Origin: an uncultured bacterium
GTDB lineage: Bacteria; Pseudomonadota; Alphaproteobacteria; Rhodospirillales; Rhodospirillaceae
Length of the DNA: 64,000 nucleotides
NCBI GenBank assembly: GCA_903888485.1
Contig: CAISTS010000011.1
Location: 29,438-93,437 of the forward strand
Direction of reading: 5' to 3'
Part shown: positions 1 through 9,063 of the stretch, in pieces
Numbering within the stretch: position 1 is the first letter of the stretch
How the letters are laid out: each line of letters starts with the position of its first letter
The notes under the pieces: model-generated
What the model was told of the DNA's origin: nothing
Databases searched by the model: none
Seen by the model: the letters and a program-made list of their open reading frames with translations, nothing else
Program-made: the position numbers and the translations under genes

Positions 1-1
1 C

Positions 2-316
2 CCGGGCGAGGGCGCGGAACTGTCGTCGCTGCCGCTGCTCGACAAAATCATCGCCGTGATCAGCGCGCCGCCGGCCGGCTATCGCATGGAACTTGCTGCG
101 CGCGCCCGCGTCGCCCAGGCCGACATGCCACTGGCGCAAACGCGCGTTGCCGCATTTGCCAATACGCTGGTCGCGCGCGGCACCGCGCCGACGGCGCTTG
201 CGGTGGGCACGTTGCGCGACACCTCCGCCGCGCCCACACCGACACTGCGCTTTTCGTTCCTGCTCCTCGGCAGCGATGACGACATTGCCGCGACGCGCCT
301 GGTGGCCGCACCATGA
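2..316 (+). CDS. MotB-like flagellar stator protein, C-terminal end only
   Basis: The reading frame is open to the left edge, so only the last 104 residues are visible. They resemble the C-terminal OmpA-like half of the next gene. Both have a Pro-Gly-x-Gly-Ala turn, a helix with LLDKIIAVI here, a strand, then an Arg/Ala-rich helix (QTRVAAFANTLVARG). The acidic peptidoglycan-contacting motif usually found after the central strand is not recognisable (MELAARA instead). The stop overlaps the next start as ATGA, so the two are translationally coupled. I infer a second MotB-type protein, probably preceded by motA outside the window. A non-flagellar OmpA-like protein is the alternative. Confidence 0.5.
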   Translation, partial: PGEGAELSSLPLLDKIIAVISAPPAGYRMELAARARVAQADMPLAQTRVAAFANTLVARGTAPTALAVGTLRDTSAAPTPTLRFSFLLLGSDDDIAATRLVAAP

Positions 317-1023
317 TGCCGCGCATGCCCCAGTTCATGAACGGGACAGTATCTGCCTCCGGCGTGCCCTCGTACCGTCTGACCGCGCCGGCGTCCGCGC
401 CGCGCACGCTATGGCTGATCACTCTCGTCGATCTGGTAACGCTGCTGCTCGCATTTTTCGTACTGATGTTCTCGATGAGCCATATCGAGGCTAAACGATA
501 TGGTGCGCTGGTCAAATCCTATGGCGATGCCTTTGGCGCCGAGGCTGACGCGCCGCCGTCGCTCGCCCGGCTCCCCAAGATCCCGGCTGTTACAGGCGAG
601 GACCTCGGCTACCTTGAGGCGGTGTTGAAGCGTGCTTTCGCGGGTACCGCGACATTAAAGGATGTGCAGTTCCGCCGGACCGGCCAATACCTTATTCTAT
701 CGCTGCCGGTGGAGGGCGTGTTCGCGCCTGGGTCGGGCGCTTTTACAGACACGGCCGCCACGCCGGTTTTTGATTTGGGCGGCGTCTTGAGCAATTTGAA
801 GAACCGCATCGCTATCGTTGGCAGCGCGGTCATGACTCCTGCGGAGGGCGCGGAAGCATGGGCGCTGGCCATGCAGCGTGCCGAAACGCTGGCTGACGCA
901 CTCGCGCGCGCTGGATTCCAGCAGCCGATCACCGTGCTCGGCCGCGGCGGTGCGCCCGCCGATGTCGCCGCTGCTCTGGGACGTATCGACATCATGATCA
1001 TGCCGGAGCAACCCGCGTCATGA
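313..1023 (+). CDS. MotB-family flagellar motor (stator) protein
   Basis: This 236-residue protein has a single N-terminal membrane helix (about residues 34-56) of the MotB type. It contains the motif VDLVTLLLAFFVLMFSMS with Asp40 at the position of the proton-carrying aspartate of MotB. The rest is a periplasmic OmpA-like domain (about 110-215). In MotB this domain grips peptidoglycan, but the usual Gly-His-Thr-Asp region reads VGSAVMTP here, so the contact residues look lost. It overlaps the genes on both sides by ATGA, which points to a tightly coupled stator operon. Assignment to the MotB family is firm from the membrane segment; the degenerate binding site makes the exact role (ion-conducting or accessory subunit) uncertain. 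Confidence 0.75.
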   Translation: MMPRMPQFMNGTVSASGVPSYRLTAPASAPRTLWLITLVDLVTLLLAFFVLMFSMSHIEAKRYGALVKSYGDAFGAEADAPPSLARLPKIPAVTGEDLGYLEAVLKRAFAGTATLKDVQFRRTGQYLILSLPVEGVFAPGSGAFTDTAATPVFDLGGVLSNLKNRIAIVGSAVMTPAEGAEAWALAMQRAETLADALARAGFQQPITVLGRGGAPADVAAALGRIDIMIMPEQPAS

Positions 1024-4000
1024 TGAAGAAATTTGTTGTTGCGGCTGCGCTCCTGCTGAGCCCGCTTCTCGCCGGCGCCGCCGAGGCCGCCGACGGCATG
1101 CGTTCGGCGCAGCGTGAAGGCTACGGCCGCCTGGTGTTCGATTGGGACGCACCGGTGCGTTACGCCGCCGAAGTCGTCAACGGCGCGCTGGTGGTGCAGT
1201 TCGAGCGCCCGATCGCGGGCGACCTCGCGCCGGTTGCCAAGACTCTCAATCCCTATGCCGCCGCCGGCCGCTTCAGCCCGGACCGCCGTTCGCTGATCTT
1301 GAATTTGCGCGCCAACATCACCATGCGCACGTTCACCGTCGGCAGCGCTGTGGTGGTCGATCTCTTGACGCCGCAAGCCGTGCAAGCGCAGAACGCAACC
1401 GCCAGAGCGCTGACGCCCGTCGTGCAGACGCCGCAGACCAACACGCCCGCCGTGGCGGCCCAGGCGCGCAATGTCATCGTGCGCACCGGCGCGCATCCCG
1501 ATTACTTCCGCGTGGCCTTCGATTGGCCGCAGCGGACGACATATAAGGTCGAACGCCGCGGTGACCGCGTCGCGCTTGTATTCGGCGTGCCCGCGAACAT
1601 CGATATCGCCGCGCTCAACCTGCGCCTGCCGGCGGCCAACCGGCCGGCCGTGCTGCTGCAGGAGAACGGCAATACCACCGTGACCTTCCCGCTCGCGCCG
1701 CAGTTCCTCGCGCGCGACCTCGCCACCGCCAACACCATCGCTCTCGACTTGACGACGGCTCCGAGCGGCGCAGCCGGCGCGCCGGCTGCTGCGAAGCCCG
1801 CCGAACAGGCCGCCAAGCCCCCCGCGCCGCAAGCCGCCGCGCCTGCCGCGAAGCCCGCCGCCGCCAAGCCGCCGGCGCAGCTGTCGGCCGCCGCCGCCGC
1901 GTTGACCGGACGCCTCACAGAAACCACGCAGGTCGATGCTTCGGGCCGGCGCGTGACCACCGCCGCCGGCAACAACCGCGTCGATCCGTTGACGACGCGC
2001 CCTGCCGAAGTGAGCCTGACCATCCCTTGGGATGAACCGTCCGCCGCCGCGGTCTTCCGCCGCGCCGAATATCTGTGGGTCGTCTTCGACCGCTACAAGC
2101 AAGTGGACGTAGCCGCGCTCGCCAAGAACGGCGCGCCCTACATCACCTTCGTCGAGCAGTTGCCTTACCGTAACAATACCATCCTGCGCATGGTCACGCG
2201 CCCGGACATCAATCCGAGTACGCGCCGCGACGGCCTCAACTGGGTGCTCGACTTCCGGGCCCTGCCGCTGCGCCCGACCCGCGCCATCGAGATCAATGCC
2301 CAACTCGACCGTCCGTCGCCCAATCTGTTCCTGCCCGTGGCCGAAGCCGGGCGTACTGTCGCTGTGGAAGATCCGGAAGTCGGCGACTACCTCTTGATCG
2401 TGCCGGTCATCCCCATCAGTTACGGCGTCTACCCCGAACGCGCGTTCGCCGACCTCGAAATGCCCATCACCGCTCAGGGCGTGGTGATCGTGCCCAAGAG
2501 CGACGGCGTGCGCGCCCAGGCCTCGCGCACCGGCATCGACATCGACGTCGACGGCGGTATGGCACTGTCACGCGCGCTTGCTTCTGCGGGCGGCGCTCTC
2601 GGCGGCGATGAGCAGATGGAACGCACGCTCAACATCGCCGACTGGCAGATCGGCAAGGCCGAAGACTACATCCGCAACAAACAGGCGCTGCAGACCGCGC
2701 TCGGTGATGAACGCCCCGACACGCGCCAGGAAGCACGCTTCCGTTTGGCGCGCTTCGAATTCGTCAATATGTTCTACCCCGAGGTGCTGGGCATCCTGCG
2801 CGTGATGCAGACCGCGGACCCCGAGATCGAGAACACCGCGCCTTATCGCGCGCTGCGCGGCGCCGCCAACATGATGATGCGCCGCTACGCCGAAGCCGCC
2901 GATGACTTCAACCACTTCTCGCTGGGCAACGACGAGGATGCCCGCTTCTGGCTGGCCGCCGCGCGCTCGAAGATCAGCGATCCGGCCGCCCAGGCGCAAC
3001 CCATGATCCAGACCGGCGCCTTGGTGCGCAACTACCCGCGCCAGGTGAAGATCCCGCTCGCCCTGATGGGCGTTGAAGCCACCATTGCTGCCGGCGACGA
3101 CTTCGGCGCGCAGGGCTTCATCGACATGATCCGCCGCGAAGTGCCGACACCCAACGAACTCGCGGCCATCGAATACATGGACGGCAAGCTCAACGAGAAA
3201 ATCGGCGAGCTGCAGGTTGCCTTGCAACAGTTCAGGAAGGCCGAGGCCAGCTCGAGCCTGATGTACAGCGTGCTCTCCACGCGCGACCGCCTCGAGCTCG
3301 AGCACAAGCTGGGCACGGTTACGACCACACAACTGATCGAGGGCCTCGAGAAGCTGCGCTACCGCTGGCGCGGCGACAACATCGAGCTCAATATGCTGCT
3401 GCGTCTGGCCGACCTCTATGTCGGCGAGAAGGACTACGGAACGGCGCTCCGTACCCTCAAGATCACCACGTCCTACTTCGTCAACGATCCGCGTGTCGAT
3501 GAAGCCGCCGGCAAGATGGCCGGCGTGTTCGAACAGCTTTACCTGAACGGCGACGCCGACAAGTTGTCACCTGTTACGGCCATCGCGCTGTTCGACGAAT
3601 TCCGTTCGCTCGTCCCGCCCGGCGAGAAGGGCGACGAGATGATCCGCAAGTTCGCCGACCGCTTGGTGGCCGTCGATATGCTCGATGCCGCCGCCGTGCT
3701 GCTCGAGCGTCAGATCCAATTCCGCGTCACGGGCGTCGACCGCGCCCGCATCGGCGCACGCCTTGCGCTCGTGTATCTGCTCAACAAGCAGCCCGACCAA
3801 GCTATTGCCACGCTCAACGACACCGACACGCCTGAAGCCGGCCGCGAGCTCAACTCCCAGCGCCGCCGCCTCGAGGCGCGCGCGCTGACGGACTTGGGCA
3901 AGGTCGACGAAGCCGTGCTGCTGCTGGGCACCGACACCACGCCCGAGACGCGCCAACTGCGCGCCGAGATCTACTGGCGCGCCCAGGACTGGGCCAATGC

Positions 4001-4325
4001 CGCCAGCGCCTTGTCGGAAATGGTGCCCGATGCCGAAGCCGGCTCGCTCAGCGACGCCAACGCCCGCCTGGTCCTCGATTGGGCCACGGCGTTGACCCTT
4101 GCCGGCGACGAACGCACGCTGGTGCGTGTGCGCCAGCGCTACACCGTGCCCATGGGCTCGACGCCGTATAAGGATGCCTTTGTGCTCATCACCACGCCGC
4201 GCGAGCGCGGTGTTATGGATGTCGCGGCCGTGCGCCAGCAGATTCAGCAGGCCGAGCAGTTCAAGTCGTTCATGATCGAGTACACCGACATGATCGACCA
4301 GAAGCCACTCTCCGCCATCAATTGA
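1020..4325 (+). CDS. Large periplasmic TPR protein coupled to motB
   Basis: A 1101-residue exported protein. Residues 1-23 form a signal peptide (MMKKF, a hydrophobic core, then AAEAADG). Two AMIN-like beta modules follow (about 28-115 and 150-245), each with a VFDW or AFDW strand. Next come an Ala/Pro/Lys-rich linker (about 250-290), a third beta region, and from about residue 540 to the end a helical solenoid of degenerate TPR repeats. Two adjacent ATG codons can start it; the first overlaps the upstream stop as ATGA. Coupling to a stator gene suggests it helps assemble or anchor the motor in the envelope, but that is inference. I do not recognise a named family. Confidence 0.7.
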   Translation: MMKKFVVAAALLLSPLLAGAAEAADGMRSAQREGYGRLVFDWDAPVRYAAEVVNGALVVQFERPIAGDLAPVAKTLNPYAAAGRFSPDRRSLILNLRANITMRTFTVGSAVVVDLLTPQAVQAQNATARALTPVVQTPQTNTPAVAAQARNVIVRTGAHPDYFRVAFDWPQRTTYKVERRGDRVALVFGVPANIDIAALNLRLPAANRPAVLLQENGNTTVTFPLAPQFLARDLATANTIALDLTTAPSGAAGAPAAAKPAEQAAKPPAPQAAAPAAKPAAAKPPAQLSAAAAALTGRLTETTQVDASGRRVTTAAGNNRVDPLTTRPAEVSLTIPWDEPSAAAVFRRAEYLWVVFDRYKQVDVAALAKNGAPYITFVEQLPYRNNTILRMVTRPDINPSTRRDGLNWVLDFRALPLRPTRAIEINAQLDRPSPNLFLPVAEAGRTVAVEDPEVGDYLLIVPVIPISYGVYPERAFADLEMPITAQGVVIVPKSDGVRAQASRTGIDIDVDGGMALSRALASAGGALGGDEQMERTLNIADWQIGKAEDYIRNKQALQTALGDERPDTRQEARFRLARFEFVNMFYPEVLGILRVMQTADPEIENTAPYRALRGAANMMMRRYAEAADDFNHFSLGNDEDARFWLAAARSKISDPAAQAQPMIQTGALVRNYPRQVKIPLALMGVEATIAAGDDFGAQGFIDMIRREVPTPNELAAIEYMDGKLNEKIGELQVALQQFRKAEASSSLMYSVLSTRDRLELEHKLGTVTTTQLIEGLEKLRYRWRGDNIELNMLLRLADLYVGEKDYGTALRTLKITTSYFVNDPRVDEAAGKMAGVFEQLYLNGDADKLSPVTAIALFDEFRSLVPPGEKGDEMIRKFADRLVAVDMLDAAAVLLERQIQFRVTGVDRARIGARLALVYLLNKQPDQAIATLNDTDTPEAGRELNSQRRRLEARALTDLGKVDEAVLLLGTDTTPETRQLRAEIYWRAQDWANAASALSEMVPDAEAGSLSDANARLVLDWATALTLAGDERTLVRVRQRYTVPMGSTPYKDAFVLITTPRERGVMDVAAVRQQIQQAEQFKSFMIEYTDMIDQKPLSAIN

Positions 4326-4332
4326 TCCCCTC

Positions 4333-5427
4333 ATGTCTCGGCTAAGGGCGCGCACACGGCAGATTGGATCGTGGTTCGCGCGCCACAGGCGCGAATTGCG
4401 CCTGACGGTGCGCGTCACCGTCGGCGCCATGCTCGGCTTCGTTGCCGCCCAGGCCCTCCATCTGCCGCAGCCCTATTGGGCGGTCTTCGCCGCCGTGATT
4501 GTCACCGAGACCAGCGTCGGCGGCTCGGTCGCGGCCGCCGTCAACTGGATGTTGGGCACCGTCGGCGGCGCGGTCTACGGCGCGGCCGTGGCGGCCTATC
4601 TGCCCATGGACAGCCAAGCCACTGCCATGATCGAGCTTGCGGTCAGCCTCGCGCCCTTGGTGCTGCTGGCTGCGCTTTATCCGCGCTTCCGGGTCGCGCC
4701 GGTCACCGCCATCATCGTGCTCGCCACCATCAACAGCGCCGTCATGAGCCCCTTGCAGTCGGCCGTCGACCGCGTGGTCGAGATCGGTCTGGGCAGCGCC
4801 ATCGGCCTTGCGGTCTCGCTTCTGGTGCTGCCGTCACGCGCGAGCACGCTGGTCGGCGAAACGGCCGGCCGCGCGCTCGATCAGATGGCGCGGCTGCTGG
4901 CCACCCTCACGGAAGCATTCGGAAAACCTATCAATCTCGATAGCACGCAGCCGATCCATCTCGAGATCCTTTCGGCGCTCGGCGATCTCGAAGTCGTGGT
5001 CGACGAGGCCGAACGCGAGCGCGCGACGCGTCTCGCCAGCGCGCCCGATCCCGCGCCGCTGCCGCGTACGCTGCACCGCGTGCGCAACGACTTGGTGATG
5101 ATCGGCCGCGCCGTGCCCGAGCCGCTGCCCGATCCTTTGGGCGCGCGTCTGCAAGCGGTGTTCGCCGAAGCCTCGGCGGAACTGATTAAGTTTTTCCAGA
5201 ACGGCGCCGTGGCGCTGCGCAAACGGCGGCCCGCCCCGCCGCGTGACGCGCTTGAAGCCGCCTTCGATCACTTCAATATTGCGCTTCTGGAACTGCGCGA
5301 GGAGCAGCTCATCCGCACCCAGTCTAGTGAGATGGCGGGGCGCGTCTTTGCGCTCAGCTTCGCGTTTCAGCAGCTGCGCGCCAATGTGAAGGATCTGGCG
5401 GGGCGCATTTCCGAGCGTGCGATTTAG
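4333..5427 (+). CDS. FUSC-family inner-membrane protein
   Basis: This 364-residue protein has about six hydrophobic helices in the first 170 residues, then a soluble helical region. The motif QPYWAVFAAVIVTE in the second helix is typical of the FUSC / aromatic-acid exporter superfamily. That family includes the membrane half of the AaeB and YccS type proteins. Substrate cannot be predicted. It begins 7 bases after the TPR gene and may be its last cotranscribed gene. Its stop codon directly abuts the stop of the convergent tonB gene. Confidence 0.75.
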   Translation: MSRLRARTRQIGSWFARHRRELRLTVRVTVGAMLGFVAAQALHLPQPYWAVFAAVIVTETSVGGSVAAAVNWMLGTVGGAVYGAAVAAYLPMDSQATAMIELAVSLAPLVLLAALYPRFRVAPVTAIIVLATINSAVMSPLQSAVDRVVEIGLGSAIGLAVSLLVLPSRASTLVGETAGRALDQMARLLATLTEAFGKPINLDSTQPIHLEILSALGDLEVVVDEAERERATRLASAPDPAPLPRTLHRVRNDLVMIGRAVPEPLPDPLGARLQAVFAEASAELIKFFQNGAVALRKRRPAPPRDALEAAFDHFNIALLELREEQLIRTQSSEMAGRVFALSFAFQQLRANVKDLAGRISERAI

Positions 5428-6231
5428 CTAGTCGTCGGCGCGATCGTGATGGTCGCGACCACCGCCGCGCCGCCCGCCAAATCCACCTGGTCCACGCAGT
5501 GAGAACTTCACCGGCAGGACCATATCAATTTTGTCGCCCGCGAGTTCCGGCGGCGGAGGCGGGAAGGGCTGGGCGCGCAGGAGCACGGCGACGGCTTCGT
5601 CGTTGAGCAGCGGGAATTCCGAGCTTTTCTCGACGGCGACATTACTGACGTTGCCCTTGCGATCCATGGTGAAGCGCACCAGGACGACACCTTCCTCAAG
5701 ATTGACACGCGAGGACTGCGGATAGCGCAGGTTACGATTCACCTTGCGCAGCATATCCATCTGGAATGCGACAATCGCGGGATTGGGGTCGATGCGCACG
5801 GTGGGTGCGACGGACTGCGACGTGATCGGCGAAGGCGGCGCGTTCACCTGCACGATCGGCGGCGGCGTGTAGATCTGCACTGGCGGCGGCAGGTTCATGA
5901 CGACCTGGGGCTGCTGCAGCAGGGGCTTCGGCGGCGGCGGCGGAGGCTCGAATTCCTTTTCCTCCTCCGGGAAGATGGCCACGGCCATGGGCGGGGCGAT
6001 CTGGGTGGTCGCTTCGTGGGCGAGGCCGAGCGCAAGGCCGATCACGAAGATCGCCTGCACGGCAATGGTCGCGGCGCTGACCAGCGCGCGCTGCCTGCCG
6101 GAAGCCCCCAAAGCGGCGGTCGAGGGAGCGAAAGGCGCAAGCATGGGCCGGCGCGTCTCGGACACGCGCTCCTGTGACATCTCGCTGCCCGCGAGCGGAA
6201 CCTGGAAATTCAACGAATTCATCGACGTCAC
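5428..6231 (-). CDS. tonB: Energy transducer TonB
   Basis: This 267-residue protein has the TonB layout: a cytoplasmic N-terminus, one membrane helix (about 49-71), an acidic then proline-rich spacer (EEEKEFEPPPPPPKP), and a C-terminal TonB fold (about 150-245, with YPQSSRVNLEEGVVLVRF). It transmits proton-motive force from an ExbB-ExbD complex, not in this window, to outer-membrane receptors. An unusual Gly/Arg tail ending in His/Asp residues follows the fold. The start is ambiguous: GTG at 6231 or ATG at 6222. It is divergent from a TonB-dependent receptor, so the shared 259-base gap probably holds iron-responsive control. Confidence 0.9.
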   Translation of the reverse strand: MTSMNSLNFQVPLAGSEMSQERVSETRRPMLAPFAPSTAALGASGRQRALVSAATIAVQAIFVIGLALGLAHEATTQIAPPMAVAIFPEEEKEFEPPPPPPKPLLQQPQVVMNLPPPVQIYTPPPIVQVNAPPSPITSQSVAPTVRIDPNPAIVAFQMDMLRKVNRNLRYPQSSRVNLEEGVVLVRFTMDRKGNVSNVAVEKSSEFPLLNDEAVAVLLRAQPFPPPPPELAGDKIDMVLPVKFSLRGPGGFGGRRGGGRDHHDRADD

Positions 6232-6264
6232 GGGCCTCTAAGCCCTATACAACTGCAACTCATG

Positions 6265-6356
6265 ATTAGTTTCAATGCTAATGAATGTCACTATCAATCT
6301 TATTGGCGGAGGATCTCGGACCGCTGTCCATAATTTATGTATTGTTATCATATGAT
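6265..6356. promoter_or_regulatory. Two palindromes in the tonB / receptor divergent region
   Basis: The AT-rich gap 6232-6490 holds two dyads. One is ATTAG-N8-CTAAT at 6265-6282. The other is the perfect ten-base palindrome ATCATATGAT at 6347-6356, set in GTTATC...GATTAAC. Both genes served by the gap belong to TonB-linked uptake, so operators for an iron regulator (Fur, Irr or RirA type) are plausible. Neither dyad matches a consensus well enough to name the regulator. Confidence 0.4.
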
Positions 6357-6490
6357 TAACTCTGGTCTCCCGCACGGTACCGTGAAAAATGCTCTTGCAT
6401 CCTCTCAAATTCGCAATTAAGAGTCACTCGCATTCTCAATGATGCCTTGAAATTCGCGATATCAGTTCGTTTCCGCCAGGGGACTTTTCG

Positions 6491-8848
6491 ATGTTTCTAG
6501 ACATGACTTCTTGCGCCGCAGCCAATAGCGGTCTCGCGCGCCTCTCTTTCCGCAGCCTGCGTACCCAGACCGCCATGGGCCTGGTGCTGCTCTGCACCGG
6601 GGCGGCTATGCCCGCCGTGGCCGCGCAGCAAGGTCCGCTTCAGCTTCCCGAAGCCTCGGTCGAAGACGACGCGCAGCAGCCCTACAAGCCCGAAGCGGTC
6701 GAATCACCGAAGTACACGGCGCCGCTGCTCGACACGCCGCAGACCGTGACGGTCATTCCTGAATCGGTCATCAAAGACCAGAACCTGATGAGCCTGCGCG
6801 ATGTGTTGTCCACTGTTCCAGGCATTACATTTGGTGCGGGCGAAGGCGGCGGCGGTTATGGCGATTCCGTCAACCTGCGGGGCTTCACCGCAAACAGCGA
6901 TATCACTGTCGACGGCGTGCGCGACAGCGCCCAGTACACCCGCTCGGACCCGTTCAACCTCGAGCAGATCGAAGTCGTCAACGGCGCCAACTCGGTCTAC
7001 GGCGGTTCGGGCTCGGTCGGCGGCACCATCAACATCGTCTCAAAGACGGCCAAGGACACGGCCTTCACAACTCTTTCGGGCGGTGTCGGCACCGACAGCT
7101 ATTTCCGCGGCACCATCGACACCAATCAGGTGATCAATGAGTCCACCGCCGTGCGCCTCAACGTCATGGGCCACATGCAGGACATGCCGGGCCGCAAGGT
7201 TGAAGAAGCCAAGCGCTGGGGCATCGCGCCTTCGGTTGCCTTCGGCCTCGGCTCGCCGACGCGCTTCACCTTCAACTTCGTGCACCAGCACGACAACAAC
7301 ACGCCGCAGTACGGCGTCGGTTACTTCAAGAATGCCTATAACAACGGCCCGGTGCCGGGTGCTGATGCCGGCAATTACTATGGCTACGCCAACATGGACC
7401 AGCAGCGCATCAATCTCGATGCCGGCACGGCCATCGTCACCCACGATTTCGACGCGAACTTCTCGCTGCGCAACCTCACGCGCTATCAGCAGGTGACGCA
7501 GTTCTCGCTGGTCAATCCGCCGCAAGGCACCTGGTGCGTCGCCAACGGCACCGCGACCGGAATGAACATCGCAACGGGCGCCGCCTGCGCCGCGCCGCTT
7601 CTGCCGAACACGTTACTGCCGAGCGGTCCGCGCGGCACGACGCGCGCCACCAAGAACACCAAACTCTATAACCAGACCGACTTGATGATGCGCTTCGCTG
7701 CGGGTGCGATTCAGCACAGCACAGTGTTCGGCGTCAGCGTCTCAAGCGAATCGTTCCGCCTCGACAACGGTAATAGTCAGCGTACCGCCGCTGGCGCGAC
7801 GCCGACGTACCCCTTGATGAACATCACAACACCGGACACCACATACACGGGCCCGATGTCGTACATCCAGGCGGGCGCTCAGGACGGTACGCTGCGCAAC
7901 CAGGCGGTGTACCTGTTCGAAACGGCCGAGATCACGCCTCAGATCGAACTCAACGGCGGCATGCGCTATGAGCACAACGAGGGCACGCACACGACCGCGA
8001 CCTACTCTGCGACCGGTGTGTTTGCCTCGCAGGGCCCGATGTTCCAGAACGAGGACTATCTCTTCTCGTACCGCTTTGGTCTCGTCTACAAACCGATCCC
8101 CGATGCAAGCATTTACGCGGCATACGGCAACTCGAAAGCGCCGTCGAAGACGTCGGTCAATGGCGCATGCACAGCGGCGACCTGCAGCGTCGCGCCTGAG
8201 ACCGCTGAGAACTACGAGTTTGGCGCCAAGTGGAACCTGCTCGACAATCGGCTGTCGCTGACCGGGTCGGTATTCCGCAATGCGCGTACCAACTTCCGCG
8301 TCGACTCCGGAGATCCTATCGTCTCCGAGCAGCAACTGGATGGCAGTGCGCGGGTTGACGGTCTGGCGCTGGGTGCCGCCGGCACGATCACGCCCGAATG
8401 GATGGTCTTTACCAACTACACGTACTTAAGGAGCAAATACCTGCGCAGTGTGTCGGCATTTTGTCTCGCCAACCCCGGCGTGGGCACGTGCACGAACACG
8501 CCAGGACAGCCCGACCCATTGGCGGGCCGGCCGCTCAGCGACGTGCCAAGCCATGCGTTCAGTCTTTGGACCACTTACGCGCTGCCGTTCAACATCACGG
8601 CGGGTTACGGCGCGACGTACCAGAGCAGTTTCACGCTGCGCAGGGGCAACGAAACGGCGTTCCAGCTGTCCAAGGCCTATTGGATTCACCGCGCTATGGT
8701 GAGCTACGCGATCAACCAAAACCTCGATCTGCAGCTGAACGCCAACAACATCTTCGACAAGAAATACTACAGCCGCATCCGCAACAACGGATGGGCGACG
8801 CCGGGCGACGCCCGCCAGGTGACGCTGACGGTGAACTACAGCTTCTAA
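6491..8848 (+). CDS. TonB-dependent siderophore receptor
   Basis: A 785-residue outer-membrane receptor. A long N-terminal signal region ends near AVAAQQ. The plug domain (about 75-190) carries the typical features SLRDVLSTVPGI, VNLRGF, VDGVRD, QIEVVNGANSVYGG and GGTINIVSK. A beta-barrel follows and ends in Asn-Tyr-Ser-Phe, the expected aromatic C-terminus. The plug resembles catecholate or hydroxamate ferric-siderophore receptors, but the ligand cannot be fixed. A purine-rich AGGGGA precedes ATG 6491. It is divergent from tonB and followed by a terminator and a PepSY membrane protein, a common iron-uptake companion. Confidence 0.92.
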   Translation: MFLDMTSCAAANSGLARLSFRSLRTQTAMGLVLLCTGAAMPAVAAQQGPLQLPEASVEDDAQQPYKPEAVESPKYTAPLLDTPQTVTVIPESVIKDQNLMSLRDVLSTVPGITFGAGEGGGGYGDSVNLRGFTANSDITVDGVRDSAQYTRSDPFNLEQIEVVNGANSVYGGSGSVGGTINIVSKTAKDTAFTTLSGGVGTDSYFRGTIDTNQVINESTAVRLNVMGHMQDMPGRKVEEAKRWGIAPSVAFGLGSPTRFTFNFVHQHDNNTPQYGVGYFKNAYNNGPVPGADAGNYYGYANMDQQRINLDAGTAIVTHDFDANFSLRNLTRYQQVTQFSLVNPPQGTWCVANGTATGMNIATGAACAAPLLPNTLLPSGPRGTTRATKNTKLYNQTDLMMRFAAGAIQHSTVFGVSVSSESFRLDNGNSQRTAAGATPTYPLMNITTPDTTYTGPMSYIQAGAQDGTLRNQAVYLFETAEITPQIELNGGMRYEHNEGTHTTATYSATGVFASQGPMFQNEDYLFSYRFGLVYKPIPDASIYAAYGNSKAPSKTSVNGACTAATCSVAPETAENYEFGAKWNLLDNRLSLTGSVFRNARTNFRVDSGDPIVSEQQLDGSARVDGLALGAAGTITPEWMVFTNYTYLRSKYLRSVSAFCLANPGVGTCTNTPGQPDPLAGRPLSDVPSHAFSLWTTYALPFNITAGYGATYQSSFTLRRGNETAFQLSKAYWIHRAMVSYAINQNLDLQLNANNIFDKKYYSRIRNNGWATPGDARQVTLTVNYSF

Positions 8849-8902
8849 CGAAGAAGGAGATGCCTTCATCCGCGCCCTGCCCAGACGCGCGGAGTTGAAG
8901 AG

Positions 8903-8965
8903 GGGACGACGGTTGGGCCTGCCTTTGCCCTCCCTTAGTCGGTTTTCAACCGTCGTCCCATTTTT
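8903..8965 (+). terminator. Intrinsic terminator after the siderophore receptor
   Basis: A perfect 13-base stem, GGGACGACGGTTG at 8903-8915 with CAACCGTCGTCCC at 8947-8959, is followed by ATTTTT. The 31-base loop is long for a terminator. Placement 55 bases after the receptor stop supports the role. Confidence 0.7.
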
Positions 8966-9063
8966 GAGTGCGTGATTTTAGCGCCGCAGATTCCGCAGGT
9001 CTCGATGCCTGCGTGCGTCTGCGGCCAAGCGATTTTGTGACAGGACCAATTCGGAGACGTGAC

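Noticed and set aside
609..2303. A 564-codon open frame on the minus strand opposite motB and the TPR gene
   Set aside because: It mirrors the codon phase of well-supported plus-strand genes and is His/Gly/Arg-rich, typical of antisense frames in high-GC DNA. No motif or start signal supports it.
5425..5430. TAGCTA joining convergent stop codons, also at 30191-30196
   Set aside because: Each is simply TAG facing TAG with zero spacing. Two cases in 64 kb are a curiosity without evidence of function.
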